Source: Clarireedia homoeocarpa (Eukaryota > Ascomycota > Leotiomycetes > Helotiales > Rutstroemiaceae). Taken from it: DNA of 64,000 nt. The DNA is taken from contig LNKV01000004.1 of NCBI GenBank assembly GCA_001465935.1, positions 620,001 to 684,000 on the forward strand, in the 5' to 3' direction. Made by a program: the position numbers and the translations under genes. Positions 12,504-24,560 of this stretch are shown piece after piece (position 1 is the stretch's first letter; each line of letters begins with the position of its first letter). The notes below the pieces were generated by a model that was not told the origin of the DNA, ran no database searches, and was given only the letters and a program-made list of their open reading frames with translations.

Positions 12504-14147
12504 CTAAAAGTTCCTCAAAATTCTCCTCCACAACGGCATCTTAACCTTTGCACTGCCTTCATACTCCTCCAAACCATCAAACCCGTCCCTATCCACCTCA
12601 TCCAGATCCCTCCTCCTCCCCTCATCCAATTCAATCTCCTCCAACCGCGCCACCCTTGTCTTCCAAACTACCTTGTACCCTGCCCAAACCAGCCCAAAGA
12701 CTGGCAACAATACATATGCATCGACGAAATCCCCCGCCACAAACGGACTTAGCGTCGTCCAGCCCTGCACTAAGGCCAAAAATACATTCGCACCAAGCCC
12801 AAAATATGCATTCCATGGATATCCAAACGACACAAATGGTAAACTGGATACTGACCTGCCCTGCGCTTTCCACGCTGAGCGGAACCGGATGTGGATGAAT
12901 GAGATAGAGCCCCAAACTAGGAATGTAGACACCCCGGATAGGTTAACTATATACGTGTATGCCGCGCCGGCGCCAGAGCTTATATTCATGAGAGAGAGGG
13001 CTCCGAAAAGATTGGTGAAGATGATAGAGGGGATAGGAACACCGCGAGAATCTGTGCGGCCGAGGAATTGCGGAGCTTTGCCATCTTGTGCCAGGAATAA
13101 GATGGTGCGGGAACCAATATAAATCGAGCTATTGACCGCCGAGATGCATGTAGCGAGAATAAACGCATTGATCAAGTGCACGCCGCCTTCCCACCCCGCG
13201 TTCTGTATCGCGATCGTCATGGGACTTTTCAACGCCTTGCTGCTTGCGCTCGCTAGACCTGGCGTATTCCATGGGCAAGTGATGCCGAAGAAAAGCGCAG
13301 ACCCGATGTAGATGAATAGGATACGCCAGAATACCTGTCGGATAGCTAGCGGAACCGCGTGTCTTGGGTTGCGGGTTTCGGCTGCAGCGACAGCGATCGA
13401 TTCACAGCCTGCGTAGAAGGTAGAACAGAACACGAAGACTTTTGCCACGCCGCGGAAGCCGGAGGCGAATGCGCCAGGGTTGTGCCAGTATTGAAACCCC
13501 AGCGCGTGCTGTTGGTTGGGGAGACCTCCTGCGGCATAGATAATGGAGAAGATGAAAAATGCAACCAGCCCGCCGAGCTTTAGCAGAGCAAGCCAGAACT
13601 CGGCTTCGCCGAATGCAGTCACACCTAATAACTGGAATGCTAAGAATGCAAACCAAAATATCAAAAAATACCCCCAAAGCGGGACAGCATCGCTCCAGAA
13701 GGTGAAGATGGAGGAAAGGGTGTTGTATTCGTTGGCGAGGACAGCAGCCCAGATGATGAAGTAGTTCCAGCCGACGGCGACGCTGAAGGCGGGGTCGTAG
13801 AAACGCGAGGTCAGGGAGATGAAGGATCCGGAGGAGGGGTACAGGGTTGTGAGCTCGCCAAGCGATTGCATGATGGAGAAGGCGAGGAGGCCGATTACTG
13901 CGAAGCCGATGAGGAGGGAGGCGGGGCCGCCGGAGGAGAGGGCACCGCCGGAACCGACAAGGAGACCAGGACCGATTATGCCGGCGAGTGCCATCATGCT
14001 TAGGTGTCGAGTTTGGAGACCGCGGGAGAGACCGCTCTGGGGGTCCACGGCTTCATTTTGGGTATTTTGGATAGGGAAACTATCGTCATGAATGGAGGCG
14101 GCTTTCGATGTGGTGTTTTGATTGTGCGGTTTTTGAACGAAGGACAT
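12504..14147 (-). CDS. Amino acid permease (APC superfamily, fungal YAT type)
   Basis: Plasma-membrane proton-coupled amino acid uptake protein of 547 aa with no intron. After a polar N-terminal tail of about 45 residues comes the family signature LSRGLQTRHLSMMALAGIIG, followed by GPGLLVGSG and 12 predicted hydrophobic segments. The later motif FYAGCESIAVAAAETRNPRH matches the conserved loop of yeast general amino-acid permeases. The C-terminal tail is charged. Length is normal for the family (500-600 aa). The start ATG is at the 5' end of the frame with a short leader. Substrate specificity cannot be told. It is convergent with RAD7 across the MITE, with no obvious functional link. Confidence 0.92.
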   Translation of the reverse strand: MSFVQKPHNQNTTSKAASIHDDSFPIQNTQNEAVDPQSGLSRGLQTRHLSMMALAGIIGPGLLVGSGGALSSGGPASLLIGFAVIGLLAFSIMQSLGELTTLYPSSGSFISLTSRFYDPAFSVAVGWNYFIIWAAVLANEYNTLSSIFTFWSDAVPLWGYFLIFWFAFLAFQLLGVTAFGEAEFWLALLKLGGLVAFFIFSIIYAAGGLPNQQHALGFQYWHNPGAFASGFRGVAKVFVFCSTFYAGCESIAVAAAETRNPRHAVPLAIRQVFWRILFIYIGSALFFGITCPWNTPGLASASSKALKSPMTIAIQNAGWEGGVHLINAFILATCISAVNSSIYIGSRTILFLAQDGKAPQFLGRTDSRGVPIPSIIFTNLFGALSLMNISSGAGAAYTYIVNLSGVSTFLVWGSISFIHIRFRSAWKAQGRSVSSLPFVSFGYPWNAYFGLGANVFLALVQGWTTLSPFVAGDFVDAYVLLPVFGLVWAGYKVVWKTRVARLEEIELDEGRRRDLDEVDRDGFDGLEEYEGSAKVKMPLWRRILRNF

Positions 14148-14920
14148 CTTGGAGAGAAGATCGATGCCTCCCTCAATTCACAGGAACGAAGCTCGAGAGG
14201 ATAGTGAAGTCTGCCCTACGTACATGCAATGTTCTATGAAGTAAGGATATCACTAGATGTCTACTCACAACTCGAACGTCAAAATTAACCGGCATTTTTT
14301 ACTATGAATATTCCCACTGGGGCAAAAGATATGCGACGGTATGCGTCCATACTTATCTATATTTGCAAAGCTCGATGCAGTCACAAGCGTGAAAAATGAT
14401 TGGTCAATGAAGATTTTCAAGATAAGTGGATTCAAAAAAAATGATGCCATGCGAGCCACATTTTTACAATTGACCATGATGACTAATAAAATGCAGGTTC
14501 TCAGCTTTTAGGTTGCAGATCTTCTGCTTGCTGGATCTTTGAGGTACGTAACGTGATGATGTCTTAATGGCGAGCTAATGCAGGGTCTGCAATTGGTTGA
14601 GATCACTCAGATTCATGCTTGTTCTTTGAGCATTATTTTAGTGCATCTAGGGAGAGGAAGTTAACATGAACGACGAACTGCACGCATCAAAAGTTTCAGA
14701 AAATAAACGCTGCGGCTGTGTTGTCACTGATGAAACCGTAGACGAAAAGAAGCACTGTGACCAGTTGGAGACTTTGTATGACCTGACACATAGATTCCAA
14801 CTAGGGCTTGCCTTAGACTCGCGCAAGACAGCTGCAAATGAGGGATGGCGATAGAAGCTTCCCAAGTTGGGTCTGGGCGTCGGAGCAGGACACTCGGTTA
14901 TTGGAAAAGGGGTATATGAT
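14148..14920. other. Intergenic spacer
   Basis: About 770 bp between the permease start and the YTM1 stop, containing the permease promoter and the YTM1 3' end. The small open frames lack coding character. Nothing further is recognised. Confidence 0.5.
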
Positions 14921-16416
14921 TTAATTCTCCGGTCTGGTAACACCTCTTCCCCTATTCACTTGAACCATTTTATCTTCCCCACCACTGACAATTCCAGCAT
15001 CTTTATCCCAAGCAACATCAAAGACCTTAACTCCTTCACCTCCCACAGTTTTTGTTGATTTTCCTTTCCTGCTTTCCCGTTCAATAATATAAACTGCCTC
15101 GCCCACGATCCCGCTACCTTCATCTTTCGTGCCTTGCCTTGTACTCCTGAGGTCCCATACACGACATGTGCCATCATGACTAGAAGAAACGAGCCCATAA
15201 TTGCTATCTGGGTCCGCAAATATCGACGATACGAAATTTGTGTGTCCGCGCAGCGTCATGGCTTGAGTCGTGGAAGCTGACGCTCGAGGATCGATAAGTG
15301 CGATGTGACGTGCTGTCGTTCCAGCTGCTAGGATCTGATGACTGACTCCAGGCAGCGCACTCAATGAGAGGATGGGATTTAAAAGGGTTCTAGTATCGAC
15401 GACCCGAGATGTGGTGAGATCGATTGTGTGGATAGTGTGATCTTGCGAAGCTGAGTATGCGACGGTTGAGTCATTAGGATTGAATATGACGGCAGATGCT
15501 GGTCCACTATGGCATTCGATGAGGGACAGCGGGCCGCGCTGAGGAGTTGAAGTGGACGTAGTGATCTTGCGTCTCTTGGCAGATGGACCTGAAATTAAGC
15601 TACTGTCTGCTGCAGGCGCCGTGGATTTGTTTGATGTCCAGAACCCAATTTTGCCATCCGCTGATGCCGACAATATGCGTCCTGATGGGCCATGAACTGC
15701 GATAGAGTCAATACTACCTGTATGTCCATATAACTCCAGAGTTGGCTTGATATCCGCGGAGAAGTGCTCTTCTCCCTCCTTGTAGTTCCATACTCGAATT
15801 GTGCGGTCGAGTCCCGCAGATGCGATTTGTGTTGGAGAAATGAACTTTGCAGACTTAATACCGGAGGAGTGACCGCCCGCACTAAAAGGTGCAGAGGTCC
15901 CAATCGCCTGGCCAGACTTGTTCCAGACTCTTAGCAGCCCATCGTAGGATCCAGACAGTATGCGCTCCTGTCCTGGTTGTATAGAGCTGCTTCCCCATGT
16001 CCCAGCTGCAGAGCTACTAGACAAGACATCCACACTGCTAACCCAATCATCATGCTCGAAACTTGCTTCGTAAAGAGGTGGTATCAGACTGCGCACATAT
16101 TGTAAGTTCAAGGTCGTTTCGGAGGACAATCCGTTCGCTGTGAGGTATTCGTCGAGTGTCGTTCGCAGGAAAGTCCCATTGATCAAGAAATCGAATGGTA
16201 TTGGAGAATCGGTATCGAGCATCGACTCAGAATTGAGAATTTGTGAAAGACCATATCGTCGCACATCTTTCTTATGGGTCAGTGTTCTGCTGTAGGATAC
16301 TAGATTCGGTAAGACTTACTAGTGGGAACGAGCAGCTGTCGCTTTCCCTCTGGCAATTCAATATCTGGTGATGCGGTAGTGAAGTGAACTTGGACCTGCC
16401 CTTGAAATTGATCCAT
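14921..16416 (-). CDS. ytm1: Ribosome biogenesis protein YTM1 (WD40)
   Basis: Nucleolar subunit of the Nop7-Erb1-Ytm1 (PeBoW) complex needed for 27S pre-rRNA processing and 60S assembly; the ATPase Rea1 releases it through its N-terminal ubiquitin-like domain. Exons are 16416-16320 and 16266-14921 (53 bp intron, ACTGAC branch site), giving 480 aa. The N-terminal UBL-like region ([14 protein letters not shown]) runs into [11 protein letters not shown], and splicing is needed to join these family motifs. Seven WD repeats follow, for example [28 protein letters not shown] and [14 protein letters not shown]. The C-terminus [20 protein letters not shown] is strongly conserved in YTM1. Length fits the family (about 460-490 aa). 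Confidence 0.94.
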
Positions 16417-16700
16417 CTTTGCGATAATTGGGTTGCAGATCACAATCGTCGAGGTTCTTTGGGTTGTAATCCTGATGCGGAAATTCTCGAGGTTTTCCAC
16501 CGAGATTTTTTTTCCGGCCGCGCACTAAAACCAGTAGCGCAGATATGGATGTTATCATCACCTACTACATAAGACTTCCATATAGGGATTATTGTACACC
16601 GAGAGCGATACATGCATACTTATTCAATCCTTCGTTATGCTCTGAACTTTAAGAGACCGTCCCGCCATTCAATCAATAACATCATTTCTCATGAAGTCTC

Positions 16701-18429
16701 TCAAAGCACATTGCGATACTCGGACCTAGACCATAGCGCTTCCACATAATCCAAGCACCTCGTCAGTTCGTCTCTTGAGTCCGCATAGTTTCGTGCCCTA
16801 TTCTGGCTATTCATAGGTACTTTTCTTTGGGTGATTCCCCATGTAGAACCGTCCCTGAATTCTCCCGAACTTACTGGGCTAAGCTCAACCACTTCTTCCT
16901 CTTCTCTCTCTTGGGCATTTTGTGCTACTTCATGCTTGGGATTTTGTGTAGGATCATTTTCGGGGTCTCCGTCCTGTCCTGGGTTTGCCATCTCATACTC
17001 TAACAGCTTGATCAACTTGAAGAATAATGCTGCTATTCCTGCTCCAAGGATGGGGCCCGCCCAGTATATCCAGTGATCACTGGCAAATGTTCTGGAAACC
17101 ACCGCGGGACCGAAACTACGCGCCGGGTTCAACGATGCTCCTGTAAAGGAGATAGCTACCAAGTGGCCAATGAAAAGCGCGAGACCAATACCAAGTGGTG
17201 CCACAAAAGTCGCGCGATGTTTTTCTACCGCCAACATTATGATGGTGAAGACCAAAGTCGCCGTGGTGATAGCTTCGATAAAAAATCCCTGTGTCAGCGT
17301 AGTCCCTTCACTAAGGGTTGTCGCTGCATTGAGTGAAGCTGGGAAAATTTTGTCCACAAGAAAAGCTGCTAAGCAAGACGCCATGAGTTGGGTGATCACA
17401 AGCAATACAGCACGCACTGAAGGCACTGCACGAAGAAGCGCAAGGGCAAGGGTGACCTGCAATAAAGATCAGCATGGTTCATAGTTCTTCTGTGGGAAAG
17501 ACATTACGGCTGGATTAAATAAGCCACCGCTGATCCGGAAAAATATCCAAGCATTAACTGTTAGACTTGCTCCAAAGCTCGCAGAAATGTAGAGGAGAAC
17601 CATTAAGTTGGGCGGCTCTAGACCCTGTAGCTTTGCAACGGCAATACCGGCGAACCCAAAGAACAGGAAGAGTGTTGTTCCAATGAACTCTCCTATCACT
17701 GCTACGATATCTATTGCAGTTAGAGTCCCTTCAGATTCCATGTGGTGTTGTTTACTTACGATTTTTCCATTCACTGTTCATCCATTTCATCCATGGAGTT
17801 AGTGATTGCCGTCTTCGACTAGTTATCTTTACTTTTTCCTGCGATTGCAATGTTTTCATCCATTCACGACTTCTATTTGCTCTTTTGTGTTGCATGACCG
17901 TGTTCACTGGTGGACCGGTCAGATTTCTCAGGGCTTCCTCATCGTCAGCGCGGTACGGTGATACGACTCCGACTTCCTCGTCAATCCTAGAAAAGTTCCC
18001 TCGTGGTGCTCGAGAAGGCTGCGCCATAGCAGGATAGAAGTGTAAAGGTGGGGGCAGCGGCTTAGAGATCGGCTTTGGAATTGGCGCCGGTATAGGTGCT
18101 GGTATTGGCGCTGGTGAGGGATTTGGTGTGTGACCTAACTGGGCCGAGGGCATTGGTCGTGGTACATTCTGATATGGCGTGTTTTAGTGTGGCACATTCT
18201 GATATGGTGGATAATGTTCCAAACGTACCGGGATTTCACCCTTCGGTTCTCTGCTTTCGTGTTCATGTCTTCTAGGACTTCTCATATGCTCCGCACGTCT
18301 GCTTTCATGTTCCCATCTTCTGGGACTGGTCATGTTCGTGGCACGCCCACTTTCGTGTTCCCATCTTCCAGGGCTCATCATATTATTTGCTCGTCTGGTC
18401 TCATGTTCGTAATTCTTAGGACTCGCCAT
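16701..18429 (-). CDS. Aquaporin (MIP family) with long repetitive N-terminal tail
   Basis: Water/solute channel of the MIP family. Exons are 18429-18229, 18168-17760, 17710-17508 and 17456-16701, giving 522 aa. The channel starts at HIVAVIGEFIGTTLFLFFGF (about 204), with the first NPA box in GGLFNPAVT, the second in GASLNPARSF, and six hydrophobic spans. A polar C-terminal tail of about 90 residues follows. The N-terminal 200 residues are cytosolic and low-complexity: four 16-residue repeats, then a PAPIPAPIPAPIPKPI run. A TAA at 18184-18186 seems to break this tail, but it lies in a 60 bp intron (18169-18228, GTACGT donor, CAG acceptor) that keeps the frame. If that intron is not spliced, translation could begin at Met 18153 (450 aa). 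Both NPA boxes are canonical, so an orthodox aquaporin is likelier than an Fps1-type glycerol channel. Confidence 0.88.
18238..18429 (-). repeat. Coding 48 bp tandem repeat (four copies) in the aquaporin tail
   Basis: Four consecutive copies of a 48 bp unit encode 16-residue repeats of the form (M)xSPxxxEHExxRAxx, starting at the initiator Met of the longer aquaporin model. Frame and unit length are kept in all four, and the second to fourth units begin MMS/MTS/MRS. It looks like a recently expanded disordered tail. Confidence 0.8.
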
Positions 18430-20286
18430 GATTTCAGAACGTAATCATTAGGTATCGTTTAAAGACTACGGTTGAAAGTCTAGACGAGATATCACAACGT
18501 AGTTATATACCTAATGACTATGATATAGTTCGCAGTCGATGTTTAGGTTCATTCTTCCCGTCTATTATGCGGAAGAGAATCCTTGCTATCCGGGCTCAAC
18601 TTATGTCTTCTTTCGAAAGTTTCTTTCAATGACAAGCTTCAGCTTTCTTGACTGAAGAACATTTACTTCGTTCTATTCTTCCAAGCTCCTATTCGGCATT
18701 CATGGATCTCAGATTATGCATAGCTGTGGGGAAACGAAAACGTCTATGACTGAGCATTTATGCGCGAAACTTAAAACTTAATGACATAATCCCAATAAGA
18801 GGAGTAAGGGTAGCATGTGGTGCGTGAGGGTTACTGTAAACCCCGCAGCACAGCCAAGTGACTAAAACGAGAAAGAGACAACCGTGAAACAGGACGATAA
18901 CAGAATGCGTTTGCCGTCCAAACAGACATGAAAGTAAATGTCCGATGCCATGTTCAACGTCTGTCGATCCTATTTATGAAATTTACTTTTGAGTTACTGC
19001 TTGGCAAAGAGAGTAAAGAGGATAATCATCAATTCCATTGAAGGTTAATTCGCAGCAGGCGATTTTTAAGATCATGGACTAAGTATTTGCAAGTGGACAT
19101 TGCTTGAATGAGGGCAAGTGGCACAGACGAAGTATTGGCGATCCGTGCGACTGCAACCCAGCTGTCCGAGACCTAGGAAATGACGTCTAATGACGATGAA
19201 GCGTTTTGAATATTGATTGCTTTCTCTGTTAGTTGATACTGCTGATAATTGAGGGTTGCTGATGATAGGTAGACCTCGTTATACTCCACCACGCCTTGCT
19301 TAAGTAGAGTGGCTATAGCTATTCTAATCTTTAATTGGAAGTCGTCAACCTTACTCGGTACATTAGAGCTCACCAGGTTAAAATCCTCGAGTTGGATCCA
19401 ACGGGCCGGATTTGCAGGTTTGGTGCGGATCTATGCTCACACCAGAGCCCTATGAGCACTCCTTGGTCTACCGACATTCAAATGTTTCCGATATCACCAA
19501 CAAACGACTAGACTGAGCCAAGAAAAAAAGCGTCGCCAATTTTAGAGGCTAGTAGATTATAGGTGCACCATCAGAGCAGTCTTCGTCTCGTCTCAATTGC
19601 CAATGGCTACTCCATGCCACAAGACCAGGCTAGTTGAATATACGTGAACTCAACCTCTGTAGATTTACGTCTTTCCCTGAAAATATCTAGATGATTTTTG
19701 AGATGGGCGTCATTCAGTCGTCGGATGGTGCCCCACGATAGCGTAAAAGAAGCCATCGAGGCCTAGATTGCCCTGCTGATCACGCCAAGGGATCAATCTT
19801 TGCTAAGTTGTGTCTCTATAATCAAACCTCTCACTTTTTTTCGATAGACTCAGTCACTCAGAAGAGAGGGCTTACTTTTCTGAAGGTTGGCGATAGTAGC
19901 GCAAGCTAAGGTATCAAGGTTGTTTCATTGTGAACTGCGATACTCTTGCTCGCTCCCTCCAGTCAGGAATGATTCATCAACAGCCTGGCCCTATCAAGTC
20001 AGGCTACGGGCATGACTGCGATGGGGAACAAAAAGTCCGAAGTGGAAATTGACATTCGAGAAGTCGCAGTGCTTGCTTGGCATATTTCTGGACAAGAAAT
20101 GGCGGGGTAAATCAAGGTTGCATACAACTTCCTTATTTGTCTTTATTTCCGAGTTGAGCTACTAGTGCTGACCGCGGGGTAGCACCGACCTAAGGATTTG
20201 TCTTGCAATCGCCATTACTCGAAGTACCGTCATTTGCAACAACATAATTTAGCAAGAAACCCACGGATTTGGATCCTATCATCAGA
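18430..20286. other. 1.86 kb AT-rich intergenic region
   Basis: Lies between the divergent aquaporin and P450 genes and should hold both promoters. I found no convincing exon on either strand; the open frames are short, with no domain or splice logic. No transposon ends or repeats stood out. Confidence 0.45.
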
Positions 20287-22091
20287 ATGTCGCTCTTTAT
20301 ACTGGTGACATGCATCTCGGTGGCTTTCTGTGCGATGCTTGTTATGTATCGGTTGGTACTCAGCCCTTTGGCATCAATCCCTGGACGGAAAATTGCAGCT
20401 GCAACTGGGCTGTACGAATCATACTATGACTGCTGGAAGCGAGGAAGATATTGGGCTGAAATCGAGAGGATGCACCAGGAATATGGTGATTAAAACCATC
20501 TACGTCTCCATCACTAAACTAAAGTTCCCTAGGACCAGTGATTCGTATCAGCCCTTGGGAAATACATGTGAACGATCCAGACTGGAACGAGGCATATAAG
20601 ATGAGCTCGCGTCCTAACAAATATGCTTGGTACTACCGATTTGTAGGCACCGCAGATGCGGCTTTTGGCACTTCAGATCATGATCTACATCGGCGCCGAA
20701 GAAAAGCCCAACAGATCTACTTTTCCCAGGAGCATATCTTCGATTTCATGCCCACCTTATCCAGAATCTCGTCAAAATTGTGCTCAAGATTAGAAGCCAC
20801 GAGAAAGACAGGTGAAATAATCAATCTAACTAATGCATTCAAAGCTCTAACAGCGGACGTGGTTACTGAATTTGCATTCCATGAATCGTTCGATCTCTTG
20901 GAATCCGAGGACTTTGCAGCGTCTTTTCATGCCGCGCTGCGGACGTATTCTGAGATTGGATTTTGGCATAGGCACTTTAGGTTTGTTTTGCCGCTACTTG
21001 AGTCAATCCCAAAATGGCTCGTGAACATCATGAATCCTGATGGTGTCTTTGTTCTGGATTTCTTTGATGTGAGTGTAATATAAACTTGTGACGGGTCGAA
21101 ATCCTCGTTGCTTATACCAACCTAGAATATCAATACGACAGTGACCTCCTTTTTCCAGCTTAACCTTGATAGGAAAAGCAAGGTTTCTGAGAGAAGTGAT
21201 ATCATAACTCAGATGTTGAACTCACCTGAGCTCGCAGACAATGATAAAACCCCGAGTCGGCTGGCTTTGGAAGCGAGAGGGCTTGTTGGGGCTGGAACAG
21301 AGACGACTGGTCATACATTGAGCGTGATCACTTTCTACTTGTTGAAGAACCCGGCAAAATTACAAATATTGAAGGACGAACTTAGTGATACTCGCAAAGC
21401 CAATAGAGGAATACTAGAATATCATGACTTACAACGGCTTCCATACCTAGTAAGCAAATTGCCATCGATTTTTCATGTGAAATAACTAAAAACTAGAATA
21501 GTCGTCTATCATTCTCGAGTCCTTGCGGTATGTCAATGATAGATAAATCCATTTTCAAGCGATATGCTCACCAAGCTTCAGTATATCAACGGGTGTAGCA
21601 GGCCGACTTCCACGCGTGAATCCAAGGGATGCTCTACGATACAAGCAATATGTGATCCCAAAAGGAGTGAGTGAGTAGAAACATACTAACAGAATATTTG
21701 TTTACCGTGTCTCAGACCCCAGTCAGCACAACGCAAAAGTTTATCCACGAGAACCCTACTATTTTTCCTGATCCCAAGTCTTTTATACCAGAACGTTGGC
21801 TAGATCCTGCCGAACGGAAACGACTGGAGAAGTACTTGATACCTTTTGGGCGTGGATCGAGGTCTTGTCTCGGTATAAAGTAAGCTGGCGTCTTCCCCTT
21901 ATATCGGAAATAGAGAAGCTAATCACGACGCTAGCCTTGCGTATGCCGAGATATACATAACTGTCGCGAAATTGGTCGAGGGCTTCGATCTGGAGTTGTT
22001 TGAGACGGATAAGGAGGATATCTTACAATTTCATGATTTCTTCTCGCCGTACCCGGTATCCTGGAAAGGATTGAGAGTTCGAGTGGTGTGA
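20287..22091 (+). CDS. Cytochrome P450 monooxygenase
   Basis: Microsomal heme-thiolate monooxygenase. Seven exons: 20287-20485, 20533-21068, 21126-21449, 21502-21527, 21582-21666, 21716-21879 and 21935-22091, giving 496 aa, the usual size. An N-terminal membrane anchor (SLFILVTCISVAFCAMLVMY) precedes the proline hinge LASIPGRK. The I-helix oxygen-binding motif is AGTETTGH, the ExxR of helix K is ESLR, the PERF-like segment is FIPERW, and the heme loop FGRGSRSCLGI carries the Cys ligand. Exon 4 is only 26 nt and is required to supply the ExxR. It resembles the Tri4/CYP58-like group in its heme loop, but I cannot assign a subfamily. No backbone synthase or other secondary-metabolism gene is nearby, so a biosynthetic cluster is not supported. 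Confidence 0.92.
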
Positions 22092-23739
22092 TGATGTAGC
22101 TATGGATCGGGGCCCCGGGGAAGATGCTTCAATAAGTTGAACTTATCAACATAGCTGGAGATTATGATTACGACCGGATTTACCCGTGGATTAATTCAGA
22201 TGTCTTTAGATTTCTTTCTGTTAGCTATTTGCTTTCGGTATAATGAATCAACTTATCTCTCCATTTCACAAGTTCTCCGGACTCTGTTCGTTCTACAGCG
22301 TCCTGGGTCGGACTATGAGCCAGTGTGCCTTGAGTATCTCCGAGTGATAATAGTTTTACCACAATGTCACATGCTTTAACAATCGACAGTGAGAAAAGGA
22401 GTGGTAGCTGAGATCTTCTGTCATTGGCACCAAGAGAATAGAGTGGAGTATCTATCAAAAACACTGCGCCTCGAAGGACGTCAGAAACATCGTAACTCTA
22501 ACACAAAGGACAAAAAAAGAAATAACTAAACTAAAATGCTGGCAACCAAATAACTCCACCACCGACTAGAAATGGGTATCATGCTGACCTTCATGTCATA
22601 ATCATCCTGCAAAATGCCAACTCCAAAAGCAGAATCAAACCCCCCTGGGAACCAGGAATAGGTACCATACCCAGTCACACCAATAACTCCTCCAACCGTG
22701 TATCCATAAAACTGTCACAAGATCCAAGACTCCTAAACAAAAACTCCATGACTCCAAGTGACTTTCCAAATTTTGCTCCAACCGCTTTCAACATGCCATC
22801 CATAGCATCATCTGTAAACCCTAAACCCCATAACCTTTGCAAAGAATAAACACCTCCTCAATCCGATCCATAAAAACCCTAATTCGATCCATACAAATAA
22901 CCCAGTCATGTTCATTCTTCCAATCACGATTACAAATACCGAGTCCCCAGCCCAAAGCCCCCCATGCCCGTCCACAGCGACCATTCCAAAACCTCCCCGC
23001 CAGCCCCCCCTCCCCCAACCAACAATCCCCCTACCAAAAAAACTCAATCATCAACCCTTGAACCTCCCCAGCCCGGACGTGGTACCCGGAGAAGTTTCCA
23101 CCACAAGCACGACGCACAAACATATATATCACAGTCAAACAGACTCCCGGACGTGGGGTGAAGTTTCCTGTCTCCTTAAAAAAAGAGGTGGTGGCTTTCG
23201 CACTCTACTCACAAAGGCTCCCCGTAGGGTCCTTTAGACTCGTGACCTGGTAGAAACACAGGTTCCCTTGAGCCGAGGTGCCGGACAACGCAATGTGTCG
23301 CGACGGTTCAGTGAGCATGCCGATTCCCAGATCTGTGGTACTGATGTTTGTGGAGTGGAGACGCCCTCCGGAGAGGGGATCTTGCACTCACGTGCTTGGC
23401 GGTGGTGGTGTTGTCGATTGATGGTTGGTGTTATTTTGGAAAGAAGAAAGTGGTGGTGTGGATGTTGAAGTGGTTTGGTTTGGCTTTGCGAACATCGCCG
23501 GAAGACTTTTGGATTTGGAAAGTGGTTGGAAAGTCTTGTGAGATAAGAGTAGTAGTGCAAAACTGTTACCGTTGCAGTGACGATGTGCAAATGAATTGTT
23601 GTATGTACCTGTCTTGGTAGTGGTCGAAACTGAACCAGCTCGAGGGTAAACAACCTCCTCGCTAGTAATTGTGATTGGTCGTGAGACCAGGATTTCAAAC
23701 TCGTCTAGACGGCGTAGACAAGTTATGTACTCCTTGAAA
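22092..23739. other. Intergenic region downstream of the P450
   Basis: No gene recognised. A C-rich stretch (about 22920-23060) yields proline-rich open frames of low complexity. Around 23060-23175 two partial copies of a cccggacgtgg...gaagtttcc sequence occur. Antiparallel open frames at 23.2-23.8 kb have no domain and I treat them as noise. Confidence 0.45.
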
Positions 23740-24560
23740 TCAGCAGTGTGGATCTTGCAAAGAGCTGTTGTCTTGGATGTCGAGTGCATTGAAAAGGTCA
23801 ACAGAGTGAATGTTGGAAAGAGCCGTCATCTCGATGTGGAGATCCATTGGATGGATCAATAGATTGGATTTGGAAGTGAGCTGCTGTTCTGACTATGATG
23901 TTTTCTGAGCATCTGCCGTCAATTTAAAGTCGAGGTGCATGTAATTGATCAGCAGATGGGATTTGACGCGTTTATCCCTCTGTTAACGTCGCTACGAACT
24001 GGAGTTAAAGTGCCTATATCCCCCCGGAGAAGCCGTTGTCTTGCTTTCAAGGTGTATGTTGGACAGCCGTTATTTTGATTAGGCTGTGGCGTGGGGCCCC
24101 ATGGGCCGGGTTTTCAACTTCTGTCCCGCCCACTGGGTCCCCACGAGCTCCCCAACCCACCCACTGGGTACCCAATGGGCTGCCAAGGAATGTCACATGA
24201 CTAACACATGACATTAAACCCTGTAAAACCCCTGTTTTTCTCCACTTATTTACTCTGCACTGACCCCTTGGGTCGTGGGCCGGGTTTTCATTTTCTCAGC
24301 CCACCCAATGGGGCCCCATAAGGGTCAGCAACCCGCCCGCTGGGCTTCCGCCGCAGCCTAATTTTGATGTCCAGATGCAATGAATAGACGAGCAGATTGG
24401 ATTTTGCAGAAAAGCTGTTTTCTTAATGCGAAGGTGGATTTTGGACAAAGCTGACGTCTTGATGTAGACATGAATTTCAAAGAAAGGTGGCGCCAGGATG
24501 CCGAGGCGGATTGCCTGGATCAATAGAGAAGAGTCCGGAAGAGGCTATGGTGTTGATGTC
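23740..24560. repeat. Degenerate 60-65 bp tandem repeat family
   Basis: Six to eight decayed copies of a unit built around ttggAAAGAGCCGTTGTCTTGATGTCGAGGTG followed by CATTGAAT and GATCAGCAGATTGGATTT (short landmarks, not a full consensus). Recognisable starts lie near 23750, 23812, 23870, 24030, 24055, 24390 and 24432. The copy starting near 24055 is interrupted by the hAT-like MITE. There is no coding frame through it. Confidence 0.6.
24080..24360. mobile_element. 281 bp hAT-like MITE with 8 bp target site duplication
   Basis: Begins TAGGCTGTGGCG and ends CGCCGCAGCCTA: inverted termini (TAGGCTG perfect, then about 25 further bases mostly complementary through GGGC.GGGTT). It is flanked on both sides by ATTTTGAT (24072-24079 and 24361-24368), an exact 8 bp duplication as made by hAT transposases. 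The GC-rich interior, with repeated gggccgggtttt and tggggcccca motifs, contrasts with the AT-rich surroundings and has no ORF, so it is non-autonomous. Removing the element plus one ATTTTGAT restores a normal unit of the surrounding tandem repeat, an internal empty-site control. Confidence 0.88.

Noticed and set aside
18153..18153. Aquaporin disrupted by a nonsense codon (pseudogene)
   Set aside because: A consensus 60 bp intron removes the TAA in frame and the rest of the gene is intact.
20269..20286. Upstream extension of the P450 frame before Met 20287
   Set aside because: There is no ATG in the extension; Met 20287 directly precedes the hydrophobic anchor.
20287..22091. Secondary-metabolite cluster around the P450
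   Set aside because: Neighbours are an aquaporin and repeats; no PKS, NRPS, terpene synthase, transporter or cluster regulator is within reach in the window.
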